This document shows positions 11,911-21,518 of a stretch of DNA of 64,000 nt, one piece after another. Position 1 is the stretch's first letter. The number at the start of each line of letters is the position of its first letter. The notes under the pieces were generated by a model. That model did no database searches. It saw only the letters and a list, made by a program, of their open reading frames with translations, and was not told where the DNA came from. A program made the translations under genes and the position numbers. Origin of the DNA: Sva-07 sp963728355 (GTDB lineage: Bacteria > Actinomycetota > Acidimicrobiia > Acidimicrobiales > Ilumatobacteraceae); contig CAVSJQ010000008.1 in assembly GCA_963728355.1 (NCBI GenBank), positions 114,401 to 178,400 of the forward strand. Reading direction: 5' to 3'.

Positions 11911-14019
11911 TCAGCGCTCGGCAGCCGCGACCTGGACGAGCGTGTCGCTGTACGCGACGCCGCCGCCCCACTCGGTGAGCGTGTCGTTCGTGAGACTGTT
12001 CGCGATGCGACCGTCGAGGTGATGGCGGCTCCACCATCCGAACGGGATCGCCACGACGCCGGGACGTAGTCGGGTGGTGATCTTCACCGGCACGTCGACC
12101 GACGCCCGATCGTTCCAGACCCGTGCGATCGAACCCTCTTCGAGTCCGCGTGCGGCTGCATCGGCAGCCACCAACTCGACGAACGGACCGCCCTCGGGTG
12201 GGCCGTGCCGCGGCAGGTCGGAGTAGCCGGAGTTGAGGAATCGGGTGTGATGCTTGGGGGTGAGGAGTTGGAGCGGATACCGCTCGAGGAGATCGGGATC
12301 ACCGCCCGGGCCCTCGCGGGGCGCCACGTAGGCGGGAACCCGGGGCTGGCCCATCCGTTCCAGCTGGTCCGATGCGAGGTGGATGCGTCCGGTCGGGGTG
12401 TCGACGTCACCGTCGCCGAACGGGCGACCGTCGTCGGGATACGGGGCGCGCGCCCAGCCCACCCGCTGCAACTCGTCGAGGTCGATCGACGGCAGGGCGG
12501 CGCGCAACAGCGTGTGGTCGTCGTCGAACAGTGACGGCTCGGTGTAGCCCATTGCCCGGCCGAGTCGTCGGAACATCTCGGTGTTGGAGCACGCCTCGCC
12601 CGGCGGGTCGATCGCCGCCCGGTTCCAGCCGATCCACAGATGGCCCCACGGCAGGACGACGTCGTCACTCTCGATCTGGCTGGCTGCGGGCAGCACGATG
12701 TCCGCGTACCGGGCGGTGTCGGTGAGAAACTGCTCGTGAACGACGGTGAACAGGTCGTCGCGCTCCATGCCGGCGCGGATCAGTTCGGCCTGCGGCACGG
12801 TGACGAGCGGATTGCAGTTCCAGTTGATCAGCGCGTGCACACCGGGACCGCCGGCTTCGCCCGCATGCGGCGTGGTCAGGATCCGGCCCAGGTGGCTCAT
12901 GTTCAGCGTGCGCGGTTCTGCACGCCCGCCGGCGCGTGCGAGATCCGGACGCAGCAGGGCCAGGCCGTCGACGAGTGCATCGCTGTACGAACCGACGCTC
13001 TTGGCGATGCCACCGCCGCGCTCGGCCCACGCCCCGGTGAGCGCGGGCAGGCAGGCGAGCGTGCGGTAGAACATCGCGCCGTTCTCGTGATGCTCGGCGC
13101 CGATCAGGCTGCGGATCCCGGCAGGACGGACGGTCGCGTACTCGACGGCAAGCTGCTCGATGACGGCAGCGTCGACCCCGGTGGCCAATGCGGCACGGGC
13201 GGGTGTCCAGTCGGCGACCGCTTCGCGCAGCTCATCGAATCCTGTCGTGTGCCGCGCGATCCAGTCGTCGTTCGTCAGCCCATCGCGGACGATGACGTGC
13301 ATCATCGCCAGCATCATGGCGATGTCGGTGCCGGGCAGGGGTTGGACGAAGCGGTCGCCGCGTGACTCCTCGATGGAGTCGGCGGTCAGCGTGCGGATCG
13401 GATCGACGACGACCAGCCGGGCGCCGCGGGACCGGGCGGTCTCGATCGTCGGCCACAGGTGCCGGTTGGTGAGTCGGGTATTCGTCCCCCACAGGATGAT
13501 CAGCTGCGAATGCTCGAGCTCCAGCGCATCCATGCCCCGACCCGATCCGTTGGTCATGCGCATTCCGTGGCCGACCGTCGGCCCGCAGATTGCCCGCTCG
13601 AGCTTCGACGCACCCATGTGGGCGAAGAACCGCGCGTTGATGCCCATCATCGAGAGCAGGCTCTGGTTGCCGGCGTCGGAGAACGGCAGGACCGCCTCGG
13701 CGCCATGGGTGTCGATCACGGCGTGCAGTCGGTCGGCGATCTCCGTCAGTGCCTCGTCCCAGCTGATCCGCTCGAACTCGCCGGAACCCTTCGGCCCGAC
13801 CCGTCGCATCGGGTGCAGGATCCGGTCAGGGGAGTAGACGCGGTCGAGGAAGCGGTTGACCTTCGGGCACAGCTCGCCCGCCGAGTACGGATGGTCGGGG
13901 TTGCCGCGCAGCTTCACCGCCACCGGTTCCGGTCCGACCGCATCGTCGACCGTCACGGTCCAGCCGCACGAGTCGGGACAGTCGTGATGGCACGTACCGG
14001 TCACCGTGTGGACGGTCAT
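11911..14019 (-). CDS. Molybdopterin-dependent oxidoreductase (formate dehydrogenase/DMSO reductase family)
   Basis: This 702-residue catalytic subunit has an N-terminal [4Fe-4S] cluster motif 'CHHDCPDSCGW' followed by 'GELCPKVNRFLDRVY', then the MoCo-binding domains ('GSGRGMDALELEHSQLIILW', 'LVVVDPIRT') and a C-terminal molydopterin-dinucleotide-binding domain near 'LTPKHHTRFLNSGYSDLPRH'. It belongs to the large FdhF/thiosulfate-reductase-like group; the substrate is not evident. There is no Tat signal and no partner subunit gene nearby, so a cytoplasmic single-subunit enzyme is likely. ATG 14019 forms an ATGA overlap with the upstream NUDIX stop, fixing the start and placing both in one operon. 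Confidence 0.9.
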   Translation of the reverse strand: MTVHTVTGTCHHDCPDSCGWTVTVDDAVGPEPVAVKLRGNPDHPYSAGELCPKVNRFLDRVYSPDRILHPMRRVGPKGSGEFERISWDEALTEIADRLHAVIDTHGAEAVLPFSDAGNQSLLSMMGINARFFAHMGASKLERAICGPTVGHGMRMTNGSGRGMDALELEHSQLIILWGTNTRLTNRHLWPTIETARSRGARLVVVDPIRTLTADSIEESRGDRFVQPLPGTDIAMMLAMMHVIVRDGLTNDDWIARHTTGFDELREAVADWTPARAALATGVDAAVIEQLAVEYATVRPAGIRSLIGAEHHENGAMFYRTLACLPALTGAWAERGGGIAKSVGSYSDALVDGLALLRPDLARAGGRAEPRTLNMSHLGRILTTPHAGEAGGPGVHALINWNCNPLVTVPQAELIRAGMERDDLFTVVHEQFLTDTARYADIVLPAASQIESDDVVLPWGHLWIGWNRAAIDPPGEACSNTEMFRRLGRAMGYTEPSLFDDDHTLLRAALPSIDLDELQRVGWARAPYPDDGRPFGDGDVDTPTGRIHLASDQLERMGQPRVPAYVAPREGPGGDPDLLERYPLQLLTPKHHTRFLNSGYSDLPRHGPPEGGPFVELVAADAAARGLEEGSIARVWNDRASVDVPVKITTRLRPGVVAIPFGWWSRHHLDGRIANSLTNDTLTEWGGGVAYSDTLVQVAAAER

Positions 14020-14486
14020 GACTCGATGATCGCCCGGAGATGCGGCCACGCCGTGGCGAAGCCGAGGTGCAGTGGGAGCTGGTCGACGAGGTCGAGCGGG
14101 AACCAGTCGACCTCGTCGGTTTCGAAGTTCATCGACGAGCCGAACGGTTCGTCGACCTCGATGACCACGGTGGTGTACTTCCAGTCGGTTGCCGGTTCGA
14201 ACACGTAGTCACCCAGCAGGCGAGGCGTGCCCGGCGGTGCGCCGACCTCCTCGGAGGCCTCGCGCAGTGCTCCCTCGTACGGCGTCTCGCCGAGATCGAG
14301 CGCGCCGCCGGCACACGACCAGTTGCCGCCCTCGTGCGCCATGGCGGATCGCTTCTGGAGCATCACCAGCGGTTCGCCGTGGGCGTCGCGCACGACGAAC
14401 ACGACGCCGGCTGCTCCGTAGACACCCCAGCGCACATGCCCGTCGCTGCACCGCATGAACCCGTCGCCCGTCAGTCGTTCCGACAC
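14016..14486 (-). CDS. NUDIX hydrolase
   Basis: This is a 156-residue NUDIX enzyme that would cleave a nucleoside diphosphate linked to another group. The NUDIX box is clear: 'GALDLGETPYEGALREASEE' followed by VG, matching G-x5-E-x7-REUxEExGU. The substrate is unknown. The frame is open to ATG 14540, but GTG 14486 has TAGGGT 7 nt upstream and gives a normal length. It is divergent from mtr across an 83-bp spacer and coupled to the downstream molybdopterin oxidoreductase. Confidence 0.9.
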   Translation of the reverse strand: MSERLTGDGFMRCSDGHVRWGVYGAAGVVFVVRDAHGEPLVMLQKRSAMAHEGGNWSCAGGALDLGETPYEGALREASEEVGAPPGTPRLLGDYVFEPATDWKYTTVVIEVDEPFGSSMNFETDEVDWFPLDLVDQLPLHLGFATAWPHLRAIIES

Positions 14487-14493
14487 GGATGCC

Positions 14494-14499
14494 ACCCTA
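14494..14499 (-). promoter_or_regulatory. -10 element (TAGGGT) for NUDIX operon
   Basis: Minus-strand TAGGGT lies 7 nt before GTG 14486, giving a leaderless start for the NUDIX-molybdopterin oxidoreductase pair. Confidence 0.5.
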
Positions 14500-14569
14500 G
14501 AGCCACCTGTGGTGAGCGCAGACCGGGAATCGGGAAGCATTCGACTGCGGTCGTGGTTGTCTCCTGCTC

Positions 14570-15949
14570 GTGAGCATCACCGAGTCCGATCCCTCCGCCG
14601 AAACGTTCGACCTCGTCATCGTCGGAAGCGGATCGGGCAACTCGATCCCGTCGTACCTCGACGACTGGAAGATCGCCATCGTCGAACGCGACGTGTTCGG
14701 CGGCACCTGCCTCAACCGGGGATGCATCCCGTCGAAGATGTTCGTGTATCCCGCTGACGTCGCCGTGGCCGCACAGACGTCGGCCAAGCTCGGCCTCGAC
14801 ACGCAGTTCAACGGCGCCGACTGGTCGGCGATCCGCGATCGCGTGTTCGGCCTGATCGACCCGATCGCGTCGAGCGGCCGCGACTACCGGGCAACGGGCA
14901 CGCCGAACGTGACATTGATCGAGGGCACCGCGGCGTTCATCGACGAACACACCCTCGATGTCGAGGGCAGGCGGATCACCGCTCCGAACATTCTGCTCGC
15001 CGCCGGCGCCCGTCCGGTCGTCCCGCCGATCACGGGCCTGATGGAGACCGGCTTCCACACGTCCGATTCGATCATGCGACTCACGGAGCTCCCGAGGCGC
15101 CTCGGGATCATCGGCGGCGGGTTCATCGCCGTCGAGATGGGCCACGTCTTCTCGGGCCTGGGCTCGCACGTCACCGTCTTCAACCGTTCGAACACGTTGC
15201 TGCGCGAGTTCGACCACGACATCTCCTCGACCTTCACCGAGGCGTTCGGCGAGCGCGTCGAGCTGTTGCTCGGCCACATCCCCACCCGGGTCGAGCGCGT
15301 CGCCGACGGCATCAAGATCACCTGCGCCGTCGGTGAGTCGATCGTCGACGAACTCCTCGTGGCCACCGGCCGCGAGCCCAACAGCGACCTGCTCGACGTC
15401 GACGCCGCGGGCCTGGCGTGCCACCACCACGGCACCATCGCCGTCGACGACACGATGGCCACCAACGTCTCGGGCATCTGGGCGGTCGGCGACATCGCGA
15501 ACAACTACCAGTTGAAGCATCTCGCGAACGCGGAGGCGGCGATCGCCTTCTGGAACATCGCCCATCCCGACGACATTCGACATCAGAGTTACAAGGCGGT
15601 GCCGAGTGCCGTGTTCTCCAACCCGCAGGTGGCGACCGTTGGGCTGACCGAGCAGGAGGCCACCAGACAGGGTCGATCGTTCACGGTCGGCCGGCGAGAC
15701 TACGGCGGCACCGCCTACGGCTGGGCCATGGCCGACGAGACCGGGTTCGCCAAGGTGCTCGTCGACGACGAGACCGGCTTGATCATCGGTGCGCACGTGC
15801 TCGGCGCGCAGGCGTCTTCGATCATCCAGCCGCTGATCCAGGCAATGCAGTTCGACCAGCGCGCGGAGGACGTCGCCCGGCAGGTGTTCTACATCCACCC
15901 CGCGCTGACCGAGGTGATCGAGAACGCCCTGCTCGACGCCGTTTTCTGA
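14570..15949 (+). CDS. mtr: Mycothione reductase
   Basis: This FAD/NADPH disulfide reductase regenerates mycothiol, the actinobacterial thiol. The 459-residue protein has an N-terminal FAD loop 'LVIVGSGSGN', a redox-active disulfide Cys47/Cys52 in 'GGTCLNRGCIPSKM', an NADPH loop 'LGIIGGGFIAVEMGH', and a C-terminal dimer-interface 'YIHPALTEVIENALL' holding His443 and Glu448. Features that separate it from lipoamide dehydrogenase, such as 'SSGRDYR', 'GFHTSDSIMRLTELP' and 'DYGGTAYGWAM', match the Mycobacterium enzyme as I recall it. The start is GTG 14570. It supports a mycothiol-producing host. Confidence 0.93.
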   Translation: MSITESDPSAETFDLVIVGSGSGNSIPSYLDDWKIAIVERDVFGGTCLNRGCIPSKMFVYPADVAVAAQTSAKLGLDTQFNGADWSAIRDRVFGLIDPIASSGRDYRATGTPNVTLIEGTAAFIDEHTLDVEGRRITAPNILLAAGARPVVPPITGLMETGFHTSDSIMRLTELPRRLGIIGGGFIAVEMGHVFSGLGSHVTVFNRSNTLLREFDHDISSTFTEAFGERVELLLGHIPTRVERVADGIKITCAVGESIVDELLVATGREPNSDLLDVDAAGLACHHHGTIAVDDTMATNVSGIWAVGDIANNYQLKHLANAEAAIAFWNIAHPDDIRHQSYKAVPSAVFSNPQVATVGLTEQEATRQGRSFTVGRRDYGGTAYGWAMADETGFAKVLVDDETGLIIGAHVLGAQASSIIQPLIQAMQFDQRAEDVARQVFYIHPALTEVIENALLDAVF

Positions 15950-16001
15950 ACGACGGCGCCGGTGATCGGCGATCGCTGACGTACGGCCGGCCCACCCGGC
16001 T

Positions 16002-16007
16002 TACGCT
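16002..16007 (+). promoter_or_regulatory. -10 element (TACGCT) for aldonolactone oxidase-like gene
   Basis: TACGCT ends 6 nt before ATG 16014. The spacing suggests leaderless transcription. Confidence 0.5.
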
Positions 16008-16013
16008 GCAGCC

Positions 16014-17309
16014 ATGGCAGTTCCCACCAAGAACTGGGCGGGCAACCAGCGTTGCCTGCCCACCGAGGTCCACGAGCCGAAGTTCACCGACGAGGTGGCA
16101 GCGATCGTTCGGGCGGCGGCGACGTCGGGGGAACGGGTCAAGGTGATCGCCGGCGCGCACTCGTTCACCGACGCCGCGATGACCGACGGGCACCTGCTGT
16201 CGCTCGACGCGATGAACCAGGTGCTCGCCGTCGACGGCAACGACGTCACCGTGCAGGCCGGCATCCGCCTGCGCGACCTCAACGAGCGGCTCGCCGAACT
16301 CGGCCTGGCGCTGCCGAACCTGGGAGACATCAACGTGCAGTCGATCGCCGGAGCGACCTCTACGGCCACGCACGGCACCGGTGTCGAGTTCGCGAACCTG
16401 GCGACCAACATCGTCGGACTCGAAATCGTCACCGGCGACGGCACCGTGCTGCGAGCCGACGAGCACCACGAGCCCGAACTGCTCCGCGTCGCCCGCGTCG
16501 GGCTGGGAGCGCTCGGGATCCTGACCGAGGTGACGTTGCGCTGCGTGCCGGCGTTCAACCTCCATGCCGTGGAGACGATCGAGGTGCTGACCGATGTGCT
16601 CGCCGACTTCGGCAACGTGATGCGTTCGACCGATCACGTCGAGTTCTACCTGATGCCCGGCGCGCGCCGCTGCCAGGTCAAGCGCAACACACGGACCCAC
16701 GACGCTGCCCGCCCACAGTCGAAGGCGGCGTACGTACGCGACAAGTGGATCGGCGAGAACCTGGCGTTCGGGACGGTGTGTCGGGTCGGTCGACGCTTCC
16801 CGACGTTGGCGCCGAAGGTGGCCAAGCTGGTGATGTCGGCTGCGGCCGAACGCGATGTCATCGATCGCAGCGACCGGGTGTTCTGCAGCCCTCGACACGT
16901 GCACTTCGTCGAGATGGAGTACGGAATCCCCTTCGATGCCGTTCCCGATGCGATCGGCCGCATCGTCGACCTGACGTCACGGTTGCCGTATCCCCCGATG
17001 TTCCCGATCGAGGTCCGGTCGTCGAAGGGCGACGACATTCCGCTGTCGACCGCCAACGGACGTGACTCCGGATGGATCGCGGTGCACCAATACGTCGGGG
17101 TGCCGTTCGAACCCTATTTCCAGGGCGTCGAGCAGATCATGGACGACTACAACGGTCGGCCGCACTGGGGAAAGCTGCACTTCCAGAACCGTCTGACGCT
17201 CGAGCACCGCTATCCGGAATGGGACACCTTCCAGACATGGCGCAACAAGCTCGATCCCGACGGCGTGTTCCGCAACGCCTATCTCGATCGGGTACTCGGC
17301 ACGCCCTGA
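16014..17309 (+). CDS. FAD-linked sugar-lactone oxidase (L-gulono/D-arabinono-1,4-lactone oxidase-like)
   Basis: This is a 431-residue VAO/PCMH-type flavoprotein. The FAD domain shows 'VIAGAHSFTDAAMTDGHLLS', 'LPNLGDINVQSIAGATSTAT' with 'HGTG', and 'VGLGALGILTEVTL'. The C-terminal ALO domain holds the family signature 'GRPHWGKLHFQ'. The family oxidises aldonolactones at C2 and passes electrons to oxygen or another acceptor. The residue equal to the covalent-FAD histidine is the His of 'GAHSFTD', as in alditol and aldonolactone oxidases. The substrate is unproven. It is a stand-alone gene with its own putative promoter. Confidence 0.85.
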   Translation: MAVPTKNWAGNQRCLPTEVHEPKFTDEVAAIVRAAATSGERVKVIAGAHSFTDAAMTDGHLLSLDAMNQVLAVDGNDVTVQAGIRLRDLNERLAELGLALPNLGDINVQSIAGATSTATHGTGVEFANLATNIVGLEIVTGDGTVLRADEHHEPELLRVARVGLGALGILTEVTLRCVPAFNLHAVETIEVLTDVLADFGNVMRSTDHVEFYLMPGARRCQVKRNTRTHDAARPQSKAAYVRDKWIGENLAFGTVCRVGRRFPTLAPKVAKLVMSAAAERDVIDRSDRVFCSPRHVHFVEMEYGIPFDAVPDAIGRIVDLTSRLPYPPMFPIEVRSSKGDDIPLSTANGRDSGWIAVHQYVGVPFEPYFQGVEQIMDDYNGRPHWGKLHFQNRLTLEHRYPEWDTFQTWRNKLDPDGVFRNAYLDRVLGTP

Positions 17310-17339
17310 ACGCCCGATCCCGCCCGGCGGGCCCCGACG

Positions 17340-18023
17340 TCAGCGGCAGGGTCCGGTGTCGACCGGCGTCGCGAGGGAGCGGCGCGACGATGCGTCGAGC
17401 AGCGCCGCCGGCAGGTCGACGGTCCACGCCTGAGCGCTCGTCGCCGTGCTGCGGCTCCACACGATGCCGACGCCGCCGCCCGGCAGGTACACCATCGCAC
17501 CGGAGTCGCCAGGCACCACCGTGACCGACACCCGCAGACCGCGTCGTCGTACCGGTTCGTCGCGGTAGATGTCGGTGGTCTCGATCGTGACGCGCTGCAG
17601 CACGTCGACCTCCGCCAACGCCACCGACCCGTCGGCGGCGACGAGCGCAACCAATCCGGTGTCGCCCTGCTGCCCTGGGTCGGCGCGCAGGGGCGCCGGT
17701 GGACCAGCGTCGGTGAGCGGACGCAGCGCCGCCATGTCCAGTTCGGGATCGAACAGCACGACCTCGGAGTCGATCGCATCGCCGAGCCGATCGACGATCT
17801 CCACACGTTCGGCTCCGGCCACGACGTGTGCCGCGGTCACCACCAGCCCGTCAGCGATCACGGTGCCGGTGCCCAGCTCCGTGCGCGGCCCGCATCCATC
17901 GGCACGGACGCGCACCGTCGCAGCGGAGATCGCCGACCGGTCGGTCCCGGGCTCGGAACCGCAGCCGGTGGTCGTGAGCAGCACCGCCGCCATCGCCGCC
18001 ATCGCCGAGCCGAGCCGGGACAT
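17340..18023 (-). CDS. Lipoprotein trypsin-like serine protease
   Basis: This 227-residue exported protease has a lipoprotein signal peptide ('AAVLLTTTGC', acylated Cys21), then a chymotrypsin-fold domain. The apparent catalytic triad is His66 in 'VTAAHVVAG', Asp96 in 'ELDMAAL' and Ser174 in 'PGDSGAMVY'. It lacks a PDZ domain, so it is shorter than DegP/HtrA. It would act at the outer face of the membrane; substrates are unknown. ATG 18023 overlaps the GNAT stop by one base (TGATG). The longer open frame upstream lies within the GNAT gene. Confidence 0.85.
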   Translation of the reverse strand: MSRLGSAMAAMAAVLLTTTGCGSEPGTDRSAISAATVRVRADGCGPRTELGTGTVIADGLVVTAAHVVAGAERVEIVDRLGDAIDSEVVLFDPELDMAALRPLTDAGPPAPLRADPGQQGDTGLVALVAADGSVALAEVDVLQRVTIETTDIYRDEPVRRRGLRVSVTVVPGDSGAMVYLPGGGVGIVWSRSTATSAQAWTVDLPAALLDASSRRSLATPVDTGPCR

Positions 18024-18463
18024 CACGACAGGTCGACGAAGTCGTGGGCCAGCCAGATCGAATCGTCGGCGCGGAAACCATGTCGTCGGTAGAACCGGCG
18101 CACCCGCTCGTTGGGCGCCTCCGTCTCGAGGAAGATGCGCGCCAGTCCTCGTCGGCGACCGTCGACCACGACGTGTTCCACCAATGCCGAACCGACACCG
18201 GCGCCGCGTTCGGTGACGAAGATCTCGTCGAGCACCGCTTCGGCACCGCCCGCCTCGATCGACCATCCCCAGGTCAGCACGGCGTAGGCCCGCGGCGAGT
18301 CGACGAGCCAGACGACCCCGTGCGTGTCGTCGTCGAGTAGAGGAGAGAAGGCGGCCCGCGCCCGTCGCTCGTCGAAGGGATGGTCGTCGACGTCACAGAA
18401 CTGCCGGTGGAGCCCGACGAGGTCGTCGAGATCGCCGGGACCGGCGCGGCGCACGGCCAGCAT
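18023..18463 (-). CDS. GNAT family N-acetyltransferase
   Basis: This is a 146-residue single-domain acetyltransferase. The acetyl-CoA-binding loop is 'ERGAGVGSALVEHVVVDGRR', followed by 'LETEAPNERVRRFYRRHGF', the classic motif B/C of GNAT enzymes. The acceptor is unknown. It is translationally coupled to the lipoprotein protease and lies 10 bp after the LLM oxidoreductase gene, so the three may share a transcript. Confidence 0.88.
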   Translation of the reverse strand: MLAVRRAGPGDLDDLVGLHRQFCDVDDHPFDERRARAAFSPLLDDDTHGVVWLVDSPRAYAVLTWGWSIEAGGAEAVLDEIFVTERGAGVGSALVEHVVVDGRRRGLARIFLETEAPNERVRRFYRRHGFRADDSIWLAHDFVDLS

Positions 18464-18473
18464 GGTCGGACGC

Positions 18474-19502
18474 CTACCCGGCGGTCCGGTCCGAGATGGC
18501 TCGCGCCACAGCTCCGTACCGCTCGAACCGGTCGGGAGTGTCGAACGCCGGGTTGTAGAACACCAAGCGGTTGACGACGCCGCCGTACTTGGCGATCAAC
18601 GAGTCGGCGAGGGCGTCCCAGCGTGCCTCGGTGCAGAACACCGACAGGTGAACGTCGGTGATCTCCGCCGCCATGCCGGCGACGTCGCCGGCCTTCTGTC
18701 GGGCCCGAATCCGTTCGGTCGTTCCCTCGAATCCGGCCTCGTCCCAGATGAACGCATAGTTCGGCGTGGAGCCGTAGAACGACAGCGACGCCCGTGCCAT
18801 GTCGCGCCCCTGGGCGATCTCGGCATCGGTGTCGCCGACGATCGTGGTGACCGGCACGATGACGGCGACGTCGCCCGGGTCGCGTCCCGCCCCTGCGGCG
18901 CCGGCGGCGATGCCGGGAACGACGTGGCGCTCGAGGTACCCGGGCTCGCCGATCGGGTGCACGTGGACACCGTCGGCCACCTCACCGGCCATGCGCAGCA
19001 TCCACGGATTCACCGCCGCAACGTCGACGCAGGGATCGGGCTGTTCGATCGGTCCAGGGCTCCACTGACGGGTGAGGAAGTCGAGGTCGTAGAACTCACC
19101 GTGGTGGTCGAGCGGTGCGCCTCGAAACGCCGCGAAGCACGCCTTCACGGCCGAGACGTAGTCGCGCAAGCGGGGGCCGGGCCGTTCGAACTCGCTGCCG
19201 TAGCGCCTGACCACGTGGGTGCGCACCTGCGTGCCGAGCCCGACGCGGAAGTGTCCGGCGGTCAGTTCCTGCAGCTCCCATGCAAGCTGCGCGGTGATCA
19301 TCGGGCTGCGGGGGAATGCCACGGCCACACCGGTCGACATCTCGAGTCCTGGTGCGCCAAGGGCGGCGGCGGTCACCGCTGGGTAGGCCGTGCGGCCGCC
19401 CTCGGTGAACAGCATCCCGTCGAAGCCGGCCTGTCGGGTCCGCCGGGCCAGGGCGCCCATCTGTGACAGTGCTCCCGGAACCGTCATGACGTCGACGCGC
19501 AT
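18474..19502 (-). CDS. F420-dependent luciferase-like oxidoreductase
   Basis: This is a 342-residue TIM-barrel enzyme of the LLM class, most like the actinobacterial F420-dependent group (TIGR03617 type by my recollection). It starts 'MRVDVMTVPGALSQMGALAR' and shows 'GFDGMLFTEGGRTAYPAVTA', 'RVGLGTQVRTHV' and 'VDVAAVNPWMLRMAGEVADG'. These proteins use reduced F420 or FMN to reduce or oxidise small molecules; the substrate is unknown. ATG 19502 is preceded by TACGGT at 7 nt. It heads a likely three-gene operon with GNAT and protease. Confidence 0.82.
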   Translation of the reverse strand: MRVDVMTVPGALSQMGALARRTRQAGFDGMLFTEGGRTAYPAVTAAALGAPGLEMSTGVAVAFPRSPMITAQLAWELQELTAGHFRVGLGTQVRTHVVRRYGSEFERPGPRLRDYVSAVKACFAAFRGAPLDHHGEFYDLDFLTRQWSPGPIEQPDPCVDVAAVNPWMLRMAGEVADGVHVHPIGEPGYLERHVVPGIAAGAAGAGRDPGDVAVIVPVTTIVGDTDAEIAQGRDMARASLSFYGSTPNYAFIWDEAGFEGTTERIRARQKAGDVAGMAAEITDVHLSVFCTEARWDALADSLIAKYGGVVNRLVFYNPAFDTPDRFERYGAVARAISDRTAG

Positions 19503-19509
19503 GGGTCCG

Positions 19510-19515
19510 ACCGTA
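19510..19515 (-). promoter_or_regulatory. -10 element (TACGGT) for LLM oxidoreductase operon
   Basis: Minus-strand TACGGT ends 7 nt before ATG 19502, again a leaderless arrangement. Confidence 0.5.
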
Positions 19516-19739
19516 ATCTCGACGGTCGTGCACGAGCTTCACCGCGTCCTGCTCGACCGAGACGTCGGTGCTGCCGGACCGGAAATGACACGAGCGGTGC
19601 TGGGTCGCGACACAGAACTGGAACACGACTGAGATGCCTGCGGTCGTGAAGTCGCGCTAGACCCTTGGTCCGACGTCGCTGCACGTCGTCGATTCCGAGC
19701 AGTTGGGCCGGAACGTTCCCGAGTTCGTACGAGGGCGGC

Positions 19740-21446
19740 ATGAACCACGACACCATCATCCGCAACGGCACGGTCGTCGACGGCACGGGTACCCCGGCGC
19801 GCGTCGCCGACGTCGGCATCACCGGTGATCGCATCGTCGAAATCGTCGCTGCCGCCGACGGTGGGATCATCGGGACCGGCCGCCGCACGATCGATGCGAC
19901 CGACCGTCTGGTCACGCCGGGGTTCGTCGACATCCACACCCACCTCGACGCACAACTGGCGTGGGACCCGATCGGCACCTCGAGCTGCTGGCACGGAGTG
20001 ACCAGCGTCGTGATGGGCAACTGTGGCGTCACCTTCGCGCCGTGTCGGCCCGGTGACCGAGCGACGCTGGCCGAGATGATGCAGAGCGTCGAGGACATCC
20101 CCGCCGATGCGATCCTCAATGGCCTCGCATGGGACTGGGAGACCTATGGCGAGTATCTCGACTCGATCGACCGGCTTCCCAAGGGTCCCAACACGGGAGG
20201 GCTGGTCGGGCACTCCGCGCTGCGCACCTATGTGATGGGTGAGCGCGGGCTCGACGCAGGACCGGCATCGGTCGACGACATCGCTGCGATGGCGCATCTC
20301 GTCGACGAGGCGATGTCCGCCGGCGCACTCGGCGTGTCGACCAGCCGAACCTTCCTGCACAAGGTGCCCGACGGGCGTCCGGTTCCGGGAACTCACGCCG
20401 CAGCCGACGAACTCCTGGCGTTCGCCGACGTCCTGCGTTCGCACGGCGCCGGTGTGTTCGAGGGCGCCATGCGGCTGGGCGAACGCGACAACGACCACTA
20501 CGAGAACACGCGCGCCGAGGTTGCGCTGATGGGCGCGATCAGCCGGCGCAGCGGACGATCGGTGAGCTTCGGGCTGACCCAGAGCAACCGCCGTTCCGAT
20601 CTCTACGAGCGGGTGATCGAGTTCGTCAAGGCCGAGAACGCCACGGGCGGCAACGTGCGGCCGCAGACCACCGCGCGTGGCGTCGGCATCCTGTTCGGGC
20701 TCGAGACACGAACACCCTTCGACCGTGCGCCGTCGTGGAAGCAGCTCCGCGCAGCCGTCAACGGTCGCAAGCTCCAGATGGTGCGCGATTCCTCGTTCCG
20801 CCAGACGTTGATCTCCGAGGCCGACGTCCACGGGACGCCGCTCGACCTCGGCCAGGTGTTCGTGCTGCCGCCCAACGGTGCTCGTTACGACTGCGACCCG
20901 GCCTCGTCGCTCGCCGCGATCGCGGTCGACCGTGGTGTCAGCCCTGCAGCAGCGTTCATCGAACTCGTCCTCGAGACCGATGGCGCACTGGTCGCCAACA
21001 TGCCGTTCCTCAACCAGGACCTCGGTGCGGTCGAGGCGATGCTCGACGATCCGCTCGTGACACTCGGCCTCGCCGATGCCGGCGCCCACGTGGGCCAGAT
21101 CATGGACGCGAGTCAACCGACGTTCCTGCTCACCTACTGGGTGCGCGAACGTCAGCGCTGGGGCATCGAGGAGGCGGTCCGGCGACTGACCTCCGACACC
21201 GCCGACCTGTTCGGCGTCACCAATCGGGGCCGTTTGGCCGTCGGGGCGTTCGCCGATGTCAACGTGATCGACTTCGAGGGACTCCACCTCCCCGTTCCGG
21301 AGTACGTGCACGACTTCCCGAACGGCGCAGGTCGCTACGTGCAGGCGTCGAGCGGCTACGACTACACGTTCGTGAACGGCGAGGTCTTCATGGACCACGG
21401 CGAACACACCGGCGTGCTCGCCGGTCGACTCCTCCGATCCAACTGA
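19740..21446 (+). CDS. N-acyl-D-amino-acid deacylase-like amidohydrolase
   Basis: This is a 568-residue metal-dependent amidohydrolase of the D-aminoacylase group (amidohydrolase family 3). It starts 'MNHDTIIRNGTVVDGTGTPA', has the metal-binding 'GFVDIHTHLDAQLAWDP' at about residues 61-77, 'HGVTSVVMGNCGVTFAPC' and 'GLADAGAHVGQIMDASQPT', and ends with the composite beta-domain 'GRLAVGAFADVNVIDFE'. The family removes N-acyl groups from D-amino acids; the true substrate is uncertain. ATG 19740 is preceded by a 'gagggcgg' ribosome site. An earlier in-frame start at 19665 adds an unlikely leader. It is divergent from the LLM operon. Confidence 0.87.
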   Translation: MNHDTIIRNGTVVDGTGTPARVADVGITGDRIVEIVAAADGGIIGTGRRTIDATDRLVTPGFVDIHTHLDAQLAWDPIGTSSCWHGVTSVVMGNCGVTFAPCRPGDRATLAEMMQSVEDIPADAILNGLAWDWETYGEYLDSIDRLPKGPNTGGLVGHSALRTYVMGERGLDAGPASVDDIAAMAHLVDEAMSAGALGVSTSRTFLHKVPDGRPVPGTHAAADELLAFADVLRSHGAGVFEGAMRLGERDNDHYENTRAEVALMGAISRRSGRSVSFGLTQSNRRSDLYERVIEFVKAENATGGNVRPQTTARGVGILFGLETRTPFDRAPSWKQLRAAVNGRKLQMVRDSSFRQTLISEADVHGTPLDLGQVFVLPPNGARYDCDPASSLAAIAVDRGVSPAAAFIELVLETDGALVANMPFLNQDLGAVEAMLDDPLVTLGLADAGAHVGQIMDASQPTFLLTYWVRERQRWGIEEAVRRLTSDTADLFGVTNRGRLAVGAFADVNVIDFEGLHLPVPEYVHDFPNGAGRYVQASSGYDYTFVNGEVFMDHGEHTGVLAGRLLRSN

Positions 21447-21518
21447 ACAATCGCACTCGTGTCGCGTCCGGCGCACCACGAGCTGGGACTCAGGGTGTCC
21501 GCCCGGTCAGCAGGCTGT